From Bradyrhizobium sp. Ec3.3 (lineage in GTDB: Bacteria; Pseudomonadota; Alphaproteobacteria; Rhizobiales; Xanthobacteraceae), in NCBI RefSeq assembly GCF_000472925.1, contig NZ_AXAS01000016.1:124001-188000 (forward strand): 64,000 nt of DNA, read 5' to 3'. The position numbers and the translations under genes were made by a program. Position 1 is the first letter of the stretch. Each line of letters begins with the position of its first letter. Positions 26,486 to 35,137 of the stretch are shown here, in pieces. Below the pieces are notes generated by a model that saw nothing but the letters and a program-made list of their open reading frames with translations, did not search any database and was not told where the DNA came from.

Positions 26486-26887
26486 ATCGGCTTCGTATCG
26501 GCTCGCTTGCCCAAAGGTTGAATTATGGGTCTCTGAAAGAGTTCCGGCGGCAGCCTGTATAATACACGCCAAGTTCCAGTGTAAACAACACTGTCGCTTG
26601 AGAATCCTAAACAATCGGAAAGCTTTGCATCCGATCCGGGCTGCGTGCGCACATCGTGAACAGCCGTTCTCTTGGGCAGCCTGTTGGGCACCAGCATCGA
26701 TCAACGTGCAAAGGTTTCGCGATGCTCGCACGCCGCGTGCGCAATCCGAAGCGGCGCTGACGGGCCAAGACCTTCGGATGCAGTCGCGCCGTCCGAGCCA
26801 GAACGGTTCTAAATTGATTGCGCCGTGTTTCCGTTGTCAGCCCATGCGACGTCGTCCATATCAGCGCCCGCACAACGGGAGCGCACG
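26486..26887. other. 402-base intergenic region with efflux promoter
   Basis: Reading toward the efflux genes (minus strand) there is a plausible promoter: TTGTTT, 18 bases, TATTAT (roughly 26557-26586), overlapped by the inverted repeat at 26577-26593. The remaining 290 bases up to the small gene at 26888 contain short open frames on both strands but none with a convincing ribosome site or protein-like composition. No regulator gene is encoded here. Confidence 0.5.
26577..26593. promoter_or_regulatory. Operator-like inverted repeat in the RND efflux promoter
   Basis: CAGTGT-AAACA-ACACTG is a perfect 6+6 inverted repeat that covers the likely -35 box of the efflux operon. Size and placement fit a TetR-type repressor site. 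No TetR, MarR or LysR gene is adjacent, so the cognate regulator would be encoded elsewhere. Confidence 0.6.
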
Positions 26888-27127
26888 ATGGACGAACTGA
26901 ACGGCAAGATGATCGCATGTCAGATTCTGATCACGGGCCTGATCGCGCGCGTCGCCAACGAGCAGGGCGATCCCTTGCGCTTCCTGACCGACTTTCGCGA
27001 CGAGATCAAAGCCGTCGTGAAGGGCGTCAACATCGCCGGCATGGACAACACCGATGGCGTCCGTTCGGTCGCACAAGCGACCGTCGACGAGTTGTTCTCG
27101 CTGATGAAGCCGCCGAGCAGCGATTGA
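26888..27127 (+). CDS. Small hypothetical protein, 79 residues
   Basis: A 79-residue, mainly helical cytoplasmic-type protein starting MDELNGKMIACQILITGLIA, with FLTDFRDEIKAVVKGVN and VDELFSLMKPPSSD. The start at 26888 has GGGAGCGCACG before it. Composition and codon use look genuine, but I recognise no family. It lies between two divergent systems (efflux and iron uptake) and has its own promoter distance to both. Confidence 0.6.
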   Translation: MDELNGKMIACQILITGLIARVANEQGDPLRFLTDFRDEIKAVVKGVNIAGMDNTDGVRSVAQATVDELFSLMKPPSSD

Positions 27128-27165
27128 TGCTGCAAACTCCGAGATCACGAGGCGCAGTTTTTCAG

Positions 27166-27237
27166 TTCTTTAGAACGCTTACAAACTAGCTCCTTAGAAC
27201 GATTTCAAACTCCAGATTAGAATCGTTTTGATCTGGA
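27166..27237. promoter_or_regulatory. Three tandem TTAGAA repeats upstream of the siderophore receptor (ICE-like)
   Basis: TTAGAAC at 27170-27176, TTAGAAC at 27194-27200 and TTAGAAT at 27217-27223 form a ladder with 24- and 23-base steps; each is followed by a similar downstream half (ACAAACTAG, TTCAAACTC, GTTTTGATC). The third unit, ATTAGAATCGTTTTGAT, resembles the iron control element bound by Irr in Bradyrhizobium, with a degenerate right half. The first unit also contains the small inverted repeat GTTCTTTAGAAC. They lie about 115-170 bases upstream of the receptor start, which fits iron control of the whole operon. Confidence 0.6.
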
Positions 27238-27336
27238 AGTATTCAAAGCGTTCTCACGGGTTGCCCGCATTGACCACATATTTTGTGGCCGATACCAACG
27301 CCCAACGTTCATCGCGAATGACGCGCATGAGCGATC

Positions 27337-29766
27337 ATGAAAATGGGGCGTGTGGTAATGGGGCAGGTGGTTGCACCGAAGTCGCTGCGATCGTTCGCGG
27401 CAATCGATTTCATCGACGAAAGGTTCGAAGGCGGCTCTGGCAAGGCGGCATCAGCCGTTGCCGGATTGATCGCGGTGGCATCGTTCTCGGGCGCCGCCGA
27501 GGCGCAGCAGTCGAATCTTCCCCCCGTCAGCGTCGATGCGCCAGTCGAGCGCCCGCGGCCTGCCGCCTCGAAGCCATCGCCGGAGCAGATTCGTGCGCGC
27601 AATGCGCTTCGCCGCGCGGCGCAGCGCGAGCAGGCGCAACAGACCGCAGCTGCGCCGTCCCAGAGCGCAGGCGCGCCGGACCGCGATCCCTATGCCGATC
27701 CGGCAGCTCCCTACAAGGTCGATCACGTGCAGGCCTCGGGCAAGTTTCCCGAGCCGATTCTGAACACGCCGAAGACCATCACCGTGCTCAGCAAGGAAGT
27801 GCTCGAGGACAAGAACGCCACGACGCTGAAGGAGATAGGTCGCTCCACCGCCGGCGTGACGCTGGGCTCCGGCGAGGGCGGCAACGCATTCGGCGATCGC
27901 TTCTTCATCCGCGGCTTCGATGCGCGCAACGACGTCTTCATCGACGGCATTCGCGATCCCGCCGTTAGCATCCGCGAGAACTTCTTCACCGAGCAGATCG
28001 AGATCCTGCGCGGACCGGCTTCGTCCTATGCCGGTCGTGGCACTGCGGGCGGCGCCATCAACATCGTCACGAAGCAGGCCGGCGACGCGAACTTCAAGCG
28101 GATGGATACCGAGTTCGGCACCGACATGACCAAGCGCGTTACGCTCGACGTCAACCAGGTCATCGACCCGACTTTCTCGGTCCGCACCGGCGGCCTGTTC
28201 CAGGATGCCAACGTCGCCGGCCGCAATTACGTGACCGACAATCGTTGGGGTACCTTCGTCTCGACCAAGTACACCCCGACCAACGACATCAAGATCACGA
28301 CGAACTACGTCCACACCGATCTCAGCGGTTTGCCGGATTTCGGCGTGCCCTACTACAAGCAGGGCAATGTGCCGGTCACCGAGGCTGGCATTCCGCGCCA
28401 GAACTGGTACGGCTTCGTCAACCGCGACTTCCAGACCGCGCGGCAGGACTTCGGCACCGGCACGATCGAGTACAAGGTCAACGAAGCCATCACGCTGAGC
28501 AGCAAGGTTCGCGGCGAGCACTCGCTGCTGAACTATATCGGCACGCTGCCGCAGAACCCGAATACGACCAACGTCAATCCGCTGCTCTGGACGACCACGG
28601 CCAGTGCGCAGAGCCGCTACCAGAACGTGGACGTGTGGGCCAACCAGAACGAGGCCACGTTCAAGCTCGACACCGGTGGGGTCAAGCACACCGCAGTGTT
28701 CGGCGTCGAATATGCGAACGAAAACATCTCGATCGACCGTTACACCGGTCTCTCCTCGGAACTGTTCGGCGGCGGCTCAACGAGCAACGGCGCCGTCCAG
28801 AACGTCAATCTCTATTCCCCTCAGTACACTTTTCTCTCCGGCTTCGGCACGCCGTCGCTGGTTGGAAACCCGACGCGTTATGGTGTCAACACCAGCAGCG
28901 TCTACGTCATGGACACCGCGAACTGGCAGGACACCATCATCGTCAATGGCGGTGTCCGCTATGATGGCTACAGCCAAAGCTCTTCGACAAACTCGGCTTA
29001 TCTCAAGCAGAATGCCGATCTCGTCAATTACAACGTAGGCCTGCTCTACAAGCCGATGTCGATCGGCAGCATCTACGCGGCCTATGCGACCTCGGCCAAT
29101 CCGTTCGGGTCGGAGCTTGACGCAACCGGCACCGATTACGGTGGCGTTCCGGCTAACACGGCTATTCTGCTCGCCCCCGAGCTCAACAAGGCGGCCGAAA
29201 TCGGCACCAAATGGGAACTCGCCGACCGCCATCTGCTCGTGACGGGTGCACTGTTCCAGACCACGAAGGACAACGCCCGCGAGACCGTCAACGGCCTGCT
29301 GACTTCGGGCGCGGCCTACCGCATCCAGGGCATCGACATCGAGGCCGAGGGCAAGATCACGGACCGCTGGAGCATCTTCGGCGGCCTGGTGCTGATGCAG
29401 TCGAAGGTCACGCAGAGCGGCATCGCCTCCAACATTGGCCTCCAGCTGGCTAACGTCGCCCACCAGTCGTTCAGCATGCTCACCAAGTACAAGTTCGACG
29501 ACGGTTGGGAGCTCGGCGGGCAGGCGGTGTATCGTTCCAAGGTCTATGGCGGCACGTTTGCGGCCAACACCGGCAACGAACTGCCGAGCTACTGGCGCTT
29601 CGACGCGTTCGTCGAAAAGAAGATCGACAAGAACTGGACCATGAAGCTCTACGCGCAGAACCTGACCAACAAGCTCTACTATGACACGCTTTATCGCAGC
29701 GCCGTGCCGTTCGTGGCCGTCGCGCCGGGACGGGCGTTCTATCTGGTCACGACGGCCAAGTTCTGA
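27337..29766 (+). CDS. TonB-dependent siderophore receptor (Fiu-like)
   Basis: An 809-residue outer-membrane receptor. After an unusual N-terminus of about 55 residues (the hydrophobic stretch AVAGLIAVASFSGAAEAQ, about 38-55, is the likely export signal) there is an Ala/Pro/Gln-rich linker, a plug domain with TPKTITVLSKEVLEDKNATT, FFIRGFDARNDVFIDGIRDP and EILRGPASSYAGRGTAGGAI, and a 22-strand barrel ending in the insertion signature with final aromatic GRAFYLVTTAKF. The plug sequence is closest to catecholate receptors such as Fiu. It heads a five-gene operon with piuC, exbB, exbD and tonB. The exact start is uncertain because no strong ribosome site precedes 27337. Confidence 0.92.
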   Translation: MKMGRVVMGQVVAPKSLRSFAAIDFIDERFEGGSGKAASAVAGLIAVASFSGAAEAQQSNLPPVSVDAPVERPRPAASKPSPEQIRARNALRRAAQREQAQQTAAAPSQSAGAPDRDPYADPAAPYKVDHVQASGKFPEPILNTPKTITVLSKEVLEDKNATTLKEIGRSTAGVTLGSGEGGNAFGDRFFIRGFDARNDVFIDGIRDPAVSIRENFFTEQIEILRGPASSYAGRGTAGGAINIVTKQAGDANFKRMDTEFGTDMTKRVTLDVNQVIDPTFSVRTGGLFQDANVAGRNYVTDNRWGTFVSTKYTPTNDIKITTNYVHTDLSGLPDFGVPYYKQGNVPVTEAGIPRQNWYGFVNRDFQTARQDFGTGTIEYKVNEAITLSSKVRGEHSLLNYIGTLPQNPNTTNVNPLLWTTTASAQSRYQNVDVWANQNEATFKLDTGGVKHTAVFGVEYANENISIDRYTGLSSELFGGGSTSNGAVQNVNLYSPQYTFLSGFGTPSLVGNPTRYGVNTSSVYVMDTANWQDTIIVNGGVRYDGYSQSSSTNSAYLKQNADLVNYNVGLLYKPMSIGSIYAAYATSANPFGSELDATGTDYGGVPANTAILLAPELNKAAEIGTKWELADRHLLVTGALFQTTKDNARETVNGLLTSGAAYRIQGIDIEAEGKITDRWSIFGGLVLMQSKVTQSGIASNIGLQLANVAHQSFSMLTKYKFDDGWELGGQAVYRSKVYGGTFAANTGNELPSYWRFDAFVEKKIDKNWTMKLYAQNLTNKLYYDTLYRSAVPFVAVAPGRAFYLVTTAKF

Positions 29767-29768
29767 TC

Positions 29769-30458
29769 ATGCTGACCTGCATACCCGGCGTCTTGAGCAA
29801 GGATGATGTGGCGGAGTTCCGCCGCATCATGGATGCGAGCGAGTGGGAAGACGGCCGTTCGACGGCGGGTGCGCAGTCGGCGATGGTCAAGCGCAATGAG
29901 CAATTGCCACCGGACAGCGACGTCGCGCGCAAGCTCGGCAACCGCATCATCTCGGCGCTGACGTCGAACCCGCGCTTCCTGGCGGCGGCGATCCCGCTCC
30001 AGATCTTCCCGCCGCTGTTCAACCGCTATGCGGCGAGCGGCGGGCACCATTTCGGTCTGCACGTCGACAACGCGATCCGCGGCGATCGCCTGACCGGCCT
30101 TCGCATCCGCACCGACCTGTCGGTCACGCTGTTCCTCGCCGAACCGGAGGAATATGACGGTGGCGAACTCGTGATCGAGGACACCTACGGTTCGCACGAA
30201 GTTAAGTTGCCGGCCGGCGACTGCGTGCTGTACCCCTCGACCAGCCTGCATCTCGTCACGCCGGTGACGCGGGGCGCGCGGGTGGCGTCTTTTTTCTGGC
30301 TGCAGAGCATGGTACGGGATGATCAAGCCCGCAGCCTGATCTTTGACCTCGATACCGCCGTTCAGGCGCTGGCGCAGCGGCTTGGACGCGACGACCCCGA
30401 AACGGTCAAATTGACGGGTATCTATCACAACCTCATTCGCTACTGGGCCGAAGTATGA
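29769..30458 (+). CDS. piuC: PKHD-type Fe(II)/2-oxoglutarate hydroxylase (PiuC/YbiX)
   Basis: A 229-residue dioxygenase of the PiuC/YbiX family: HHFGLHVDNAIRG holds the HxD iron ligands (His and Asp about residues 97 and 99), SLHLVTPVTRGARVASFFW supplies the distal His and the 2-oxoglutarate-binding Arg. Such genes sit beside Fiu/PiuA receptors and are iron regulated; the substrate in vivo is not firmly known. Two bases separate it from the receptor and its end overlaps exbB by 4 bases, so it is cotranscribed. Confidence 0.93.
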   Translation: MLTCIPGVLSKDDVAEFRRIMDASEWEDGRSTAGAQSAMVKRNEQLPPDSDVARKLGNRIISALTSNPRFLAAAIPLQIFPPLFNRYAASGGHHFGLHVDNAIRGDRLTGLRIRTDLSVTLFLAEPEEYDGGELVIEDTYGSHEVKLPAGDCVLYPSTSLHLVTPVTRGARVASFFWLQSMVRDDQARSLIFDLDTAVQALAQRLGRDDPETVKLTGIYHNLIRYWAEV

Positions 30459-31405
30459 AGACCACAACTTTCCGAGCGAGCCTTTGCCGAGCAAGCCTTG
30501 CCGCAGCCGTGATGCTCGCGGTGATCGCCCTCGCAGTCCCCGTTTCGGCACAGCAGCAGGCGGCAACGCCGCCAGCCACATCGCAGCCGGCCGCCACTCC
30601 GGCGGCGCCACCAGCCGCAGCGCCTGCGGCGACGGCTGCCCCCATGGCGCCTGCGGCCGAGGCTGCTGCGTCGACTGATGCCGGCCGCACGCTGAAATCG
30701 ACTGCGCCTGTGATGAAGGAGCTGTCGCCCTGGGTGATGTTCATGTCGGCGGACATCATCGTCAAGGCGGTGATGATCGGGCTCGCCTTCGCCTCCCTCG
30801 TCACCTGGACCATCTTCATCGCGAAATCGATCGAGCTGACGCTGGCACAGGGCAGGGTGCGCGCGGCTCTGAAGAAGATCGCCGACGCACGCTCGCTGGC
30901 AGAGGCCCAGTTTGCGCTTGGTGCCAAGGAAGGCATCCTGCCGTCATTCCTTGCGGCCGCACTGCGAGAGGCGCGGGCGTCCGCGGGGATTTCCAGCGAC
31001 GCCGGCATCAAGGAACGCGCCGCCTCGAGCTTTGCCGAGATCGCCCGCGCGGAGTCGCGGCGGATCCGGATCGGCATGGGCGTGCTTGCGACCATCGGCG
31101 CCACGTCGCCCTTCGTCGGCCTGTTCGGCACCGTCTGGGGCATCATGAACAGCTTCATCGGCATCTCGAAGTCGCAGACGACGAACCTTGCGGTCGTCGC
31201 GCCCGGCATCGCCGAAGCGCTGCTTGCGACCGCGATCGGCCTCGTCGCGGCGATCCCCGCCGTCATCATCTACAATCATTTCGCGCGCATGACGAAGGGC
31301 TATCTCGAGCTCGTCAGCCGCGCCTCGGGTGCGGCGGCGCGGCTGCTCTCGCGCGACCTCGACCGCAGCCACGGCAGCGTTCATTCGCGCACAGCGGCGG
31401 AGTAG
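30455..31405 (+). CDS. exbB: ExbB, TonB-complex proton channel subunit
   Basis: A 316-residue protein. An N-terminal hydrophobic segment ending VPVSAQ looks like a signal peptide, followed by an Ala/Pro/Thr-rich periplasmic stretch (to about residue 75), then three membrane helices: VMFMSADIIVKAVMIGLAFA, GVLATIGATSPFVGLFGTVW and VAPGIAEALLATAIGLVAAI. The last two are the TolQ/ExbB signature. It forms the pentameric channel that, with ExbD, energises TonB. The extended N-terminus is common in alphaproteobacterial ExbB. Confidence 0.94.
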   Translation: MKTTTFRASLCRASLAAAVMLAVIALAVPVSAQQQAATPPATSQPAATPAAPPAAAPAATAAPMAPAAEAAASTDAGRTLKSTAPVMKELSPWVMFMSADIIVKAVMIGLAFASLVTWTIFIAKSIELTLAQGRVRAALKKIADARSLAEAQFALGAKEGILPSFLAAALREARASAGISSDAGIKERAASSFAEIARAESRRIRIGMGVLATIGATSPFVGLFGTVWGIMNSFIGISKSQTTNLAVVAPGIAEALLATAIGLVAAIPAVIIYNHFARMTKGYLELVSRASGAAARLLSRDLDRSHGSVHSRTAAE

Positions 31406-31408
31406 GCG

Positions 31409-31879
<471 letters not shown>

Positions 31880-31890
31880 AGGCTGTTCTT

Positions 31891-32709
31891 ATGTCCGGTT
31901 TCGAGACCGAACCAAAACCATCCCGGCGGCTGTGGGTTCTGGCCGCGGTGGCGGCGCTTGCGCTCCACCTGGGAGGTGCGGCGTTGGCGCTCGCGCATTT
32001 GCGGACGGATGGTGGCGACGATGGTCTGGGTGCGGCCGGTGCGGAATTCGCCGTCGAGATGGCTTCGCCCGATGCGCCCGAGTCCGAACTTCCGCCCGGA
32101 CCTGACACCGATGCCTCGCAGGAACAGCGGGCGATACCCGAACAAAAGGCCGAGGTGAAGGAAACGGAGCTTCCCAAGGACCAGCACCAGGACGTCGACG
32201 ATGCCGACCGGATCGTCACCGACAACAACGCGAAAAAGCCGGACGACGAGAGCCAGAAGGTAGCGGCCATCGAGACCCCGGCTGCCGAGGCATCGCCGCA
32301 ATCGGTAGCCACGGCGCGGCAGAAGCTCGATGAGGCTGCGCGCGAGGCCGAGAAGGCCGTGGCGCCGGTGCTCGGGATCGGCAAGGACATCCTGAAGCTG
32401 ACTGCCGACTGGAACCGCAAGATCAGTGCGCATTTCAAGCTGCACCAGGTCTACCCGGAGGGGAAGGAGCCCAAGTCCCAGAAGGTCAAGGTCACCCTGG
32501 TCCTCAACCGCAAAGGCAACGTGCTTTCGGTCGATGTGGTGGAGTCCTCGGGAGACGATGCCTTCGATGCGGCGGCGGTCTCGATGGTCCGTCGCTCGGA
32601 TCCCGTGCCGCAACCGCCGGCAGGACTGACGGATGAAAAGTTCGAGCGCACGCTCGACGTCACCTTCCCGCCGCGCGAGACGAAGAAGAAATCGGCTCAG
32701 CGCCAGTAA
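31891..32709 (+). CDS. tonB: TonB energy transducer
   Basis: A 272-residue protein with an N-terminal anchor (about residues 10-32, RRLWVLAAVAALALHLGGAA), a long acidic/Lys/Pro-poor spacer with EQRAIPEQKAEVKETELPKD, and a TonB C-terminal domain with HFKLHQVYPEGKEPKSQKVK and LVLNRKGNVLSVDVVESSGD. It couples ExbBD to the receptor encoded at 27337. The spacer is Glu/Asp/Lys rich rather than the Pro-Glu/Pro-Lys repeats of enterics. Its 3' end overlaps the convergent 32697-33182 gene by 13 bases. Confidence 0.92.
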   Translation: MSGFETEPKPSRRLWVLAAVAALALHLGGAALALAHLRTDGGDDGLGAAGAEFAVEMASPDAPESELPPGPDTDASQEQRAIPEQKAEVKETELPKDQHQDVDDADRIVTDNNAKKPDDESQKVAAIETPAAEASPQSVATARQKLDEAAREAEKAVAPVLGIGKDILKLTADWNRKISAHFKLHQVYPEGKEPKSQKVKVTLVLNRKGNVLSVDVVESSGDDAFDAAAVSMVRRSDPVPQPPAGLTDEKFERTLDVTFPPRETKKKSAQRQ

Positions 32710-33182
32710 TAGCGGATCGCGACGTAGACCACGACCAGGCAGGCGAAGATCAGCGCCACCGGCAGCGGCCGCTTCTCGGTTCCGCCGAACGCCGTCACCC
32801 CGAACGTGCCGGCTTTCTTCGGCTTGGGCGGCGGGCGGCGGAAGGCGGTAACATTGTCCTTCACGGGCTCGCTGGCCCGGGGACGAACATCAGGCGGAGT
32901 TCCGGCTCCGCCCATTTCGGCATAGTACGCCTTGTAGACCGAGGTGATGGTGGCCTCGGTGGCCTCGTCCTCATTCGTCTGCTCCAGCAGCTTCTTGTAG
33001 CTCGCGAGGAACTCCTGGGCTTCCGGAGGCAGCGCAGACAACCCGTTAAGCTTGGCCATCATCTTCCAGGTGGCGAAATCGGCGCGGGCGCGGGTGTCGG
33101 CTCGTCGCGCGATCAGCATGTCGGCAGCTTTGACCAAGTTGGCCTCGGGCCCTTCGGGTTCTCTGGGTTCGTCCTGGTTCAA
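32697..33182 (-). CDS. Protein of unknown function with C-terminal membrane helix
   Basis: A 161-residue protein: about 105 helical, charged residues (MLIARRADTRARADFATWKM, EFLASYKKLLEQTNEDEATE), a Pro/Lys-rich linker (RRPPPKPKKAG) and a C-terminal hydrophobic helix LPVALIFACLVVVYVAIRYY. The only start flush with the upstream gene is TTG at 33182, directly abutting the TAG stop of the site-2 protease gene, without a clear ribosome site; ATG at 33119 (MLIARRAD) is an alternative. The tail-anchor layout and tight linkage to an intramembrane protease make a substrate or partner role conceivable. Not recognised. Confidence 0.65.
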   Translation of the reverse strand: MNQDEPREPEGPEANLVKAADMLIARRADTRARADFATWKMMAKLNGLSALPPEAQEFLASYKKLLEQTNEDEATEATITSVYKAYYAEMGGAGTPPDVRPRASEPVKDNVTAFRRPPPKPKKAGTFGVTAFGGTEKRPLPVALIFACLVVVYVAIRYYWR

Positions 33183-33863
33183 CTACGCGTTGCCGGTCAG
33201 GAAGAGAACGGCCTTAATCACATATCCGGTCAACGTTCCCAGTATTGCCGAGATAACATCAAGATTTAGACCGAACTGCGAACCCGCAAGGGGGAGCAGG
33301 ATCAGGATGGCGATCAGGATCAGCATCCCGAACGGCTCGAGCCGGGCCAGCGGCAGAGCGAGCGGCCGCGGGAGGAGCCCGACCGCAACCCGGCCGCCGT
33401 CCAGCGGCGGTATCGGCATCATGTTGAAGACGGCCAGCACCGCATTGATCAGAAGCGAATTCCTGAGGTTGTCGAAGATCCATTGCGCCGAACCTGCCGG
33501 CGCGAAAGGCAGGGCGTGGAGTGCCAGGCCCGCCAGCAGCGCGAGCAGGATGTTGGTCGCGGGGCCGGCCAGCGCCACCCAGACCATGTCGAGCTTCGGA
33601 TTGTTGAGATTGCGAAAGTTCACCGGTACCGGCTTGGCATAGCCGAACAGGAACGGCGAATGCGCAAACAGCAGCATCGCCGGCAGGAGCAGGGTGCCGA
33701 ACGGATCGATATGCCGGAGCGGGTTGAAGCTGACCCGGCCGAGCTTCCAGGCGGTATCGTCGCCAAGACGGTGCGCCACGAAGCCATGCGCGGCCTCGTG
33801 GAAGGTGATGGCGATCACCAGCGGCAGCACCCAGACGGAGAGGTCGTAGAGGGAGATGTTCAC
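33183..33863 (-). CDS. Site-2 protease family intramembrane metallopeptidase (M50)
   Basis: A 226-residue polytopic protein with HEAAH zinc site at residues 22-26 (HExxH) and the distal motif NMMPIPPLDGGR (about 148-159) that gives the third ligand Asp. Six hydrophobic helices, no PDZ domain: the compact group III type found widely in bacteria. It cleaves membrane-embedded substrates; the target is unknown. The following gene, encoding a protein with a single C-terminal membrane helix, starts directly at its stop codon. Confidence 0.9.
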   Translation of the reverse strand: MNISLYDLSVWVLPLVIAITFHEAAHGFVAHRLGDDTAWKLGRVSFNPLRHIDPFGTLLLPAMLLFAHSPFLFGYAKPVPVNFRNLNNPKLDMVWVALAGPATNILLALLAGLALHALPFAPAGSAQWIFDNLRNSLLINAVLAVFNMMPIPPLDGGRVAVGLLPRPLALPLARLEPFGMLILIAILILLPLAGSQFGLNLDVISAILGTLTGYVIKAVLFLTGNA

Positions 33864-33917
33864 GCGCGCCGCCTTGGTTCATGCATCCGGCGCACGCTAG
33901 CATGGATTCGGTGACCT

Positions 33918-34313
33918 TCAGGCTACCGGGATCGTTCCCTCGTACTGCGTCAGGCCGTCGTCGATGCAGACCCAGCCCATCTTCTCCGACACCCAGATGT
34001 GTTCGGTCGGGGCAAAGGCATTGCGATCGTCGAAAGTGGCCAGCGCGACACCGGTCGCAGTGCCGTTGGTGCGGCGGGAGAACAGCCGCGTGCCGCAGGA
34101 CTTGCAGAACACGCGCTCGATGGCCGGAGATGTCGGATAGAACGCGGTCTCGCCCTCGACTGTCAGCGCGCGCGGCTCGAACAGCGCGCGGGCATAGAAC
34201 GGCGAGCCCATCGCCTTCTGGCAGAGGCGGCAATGGCAGACGCGGACGTTAAGCGGCTCGCCCTCCGTCTTGAAGCGAACCGCGCCGCACAGGCATCCGC
34301 CTTCTCTGGTCAT
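33918..34313 (-). CDS. GFA-domain zinc protein
   Basis: A 131-residue protein with the GFA (glutathione-dependent formaldehyde-activating-like) zinc pattern: GGCLCGAVRF (residues 5-14), VCHCRLCQKAMG (about 25-36) and VFCKSCGTRLFSR (about 68-80). Most members have no proven enzymatic role; the name derives from a founding member. Start set at 34313 (MTREGGCLCGAV) after GAGGGCGTC; an earlier in-frame start only overlaps the next gene. It trails the SDR gene by 7 bases on the same strand and is likely its operon tail. Confidence 0.85.
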   Translation of the reverse strand: MTREGGCLCGAVRFKTEGEPLNVRVCHCRLCQKAMGSPFYARALFEPRALTVEGETAFYPTSPAIERVFCKSCGTRLFSRRTNGTATGVALATFDDRNAFAPTEHIWVSEKMGWVCIDDGLTQYEGTIPVA

Positions 34314-34320
34314 GACGCCC

Positions 34321-35067
34321 TCAATAGGTGGCGCGCCCGCCGGAGATATCGAACACCGCACCGGTCGAAAACCCGCAGTCTTCCGATGCGAGCCAGGCGA
34401 CCATCGCGGCGAGTTCCTCCACCAGCACGAAGCGGCCCTTCGGGATCTTCGACAGCATGAAATCGATGTGCTGCTGCGTCAGCTGTTCAAAGATCGCGGT
34501 CTTCGCGGCCGCCGGCGTCACGGCGTTCACCAGGATGTCGTGCGCGGCAAGCTCCTTGCCGAGTGACTTCGTCAGCGCGATCAGGCCGGCCTTGGAGGCC
34601 GAGTAGTGCGCCGCGTTCGGATTGCCTTCCTTGCCTGCGATGGATGCGATGTTCACGATCCGCCCGTATTTCTGCTTGAGCATCGTCGGCACGATCGCCT
34701 TGCAGCAGATGAAGGGGCCGTCGAGGTTGATGCGCAGCACCTTGCGCCATTCCTCGAGGTCGGTCTCCCAGACCGTCTTGTTGATGCCGGCGATGCCGGC
34801 ATTGTTGACGAGGATATCGATCCTGCCGAAGGCGGCGAGGGTCGCATCATGGGCCTGCTCGACTGCGGCCGTGTCGGCGACGTCGACCTTGAAGACGCGA
34901 ACGTCGCCGCCGATTTCCTTGGCTGTCTTCTCGGCTAGACCTGAGTCGAAATCCCAGATCGCGACCTTGGCACCGGAGGCGACGAAGCGTTCGGCGATGG
35001 CGCGGCCAAAGCCCTGCGCACCGCCGGTGACGATCGCGCAGCGGCCGTTGAGGTCGATCTTGTTCAT
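34321..35067 (-). CDS. Short-chain dehydrogenase/reductase (FabG-like)
   Basis: A 248-residue classical SDR: TGGAQGFGRAIAERF for the cofactor (TGxxxGxG, about residues 14-21; Asp at the end of strand 2, WDFDSG, points to NAD preference), NNAGIAG, catalytic Ser in NIASIAG, and YSASKAG with Tyr/Lys. Usual length. In the same strand block as a second SDR and a sugar-acid dehydratase under a LacI regulator, so it may oxidise a sugar acid or its 2-keto-3-deoxy derivative; this is contextual inference. Confidence 0.9.
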   Translation of the reverse strand: MNKIDLNGRCAIVTGGAQGFGRAIAERFVASGAKVAIWDFDSGLAEKTAKEIGGDVRVFKVDVADTAAVEQAHDATLAAFGRIDILVNNAGIAGINKTVWETDLEEWRKVLRINLDGPFICCKAIVPTMLKQKYGRIVNIASIAGKEGNPNAAHYSASKAGLIALTKSLGKELAAHDILVNAVTPAAAKTAIFEQLTQQHIDFMLSKIPKGRFVLVEELAAMVAWLASEDCGFSTGAVFDISGGRATY

Positions 35068-35137
35068 GCAAAACTCCTTCCTCGCACTCTCATGGTGAGG
35101 AGCGCGCCCCTGGCGCGCGCCCCGGGATGAGGATTAG

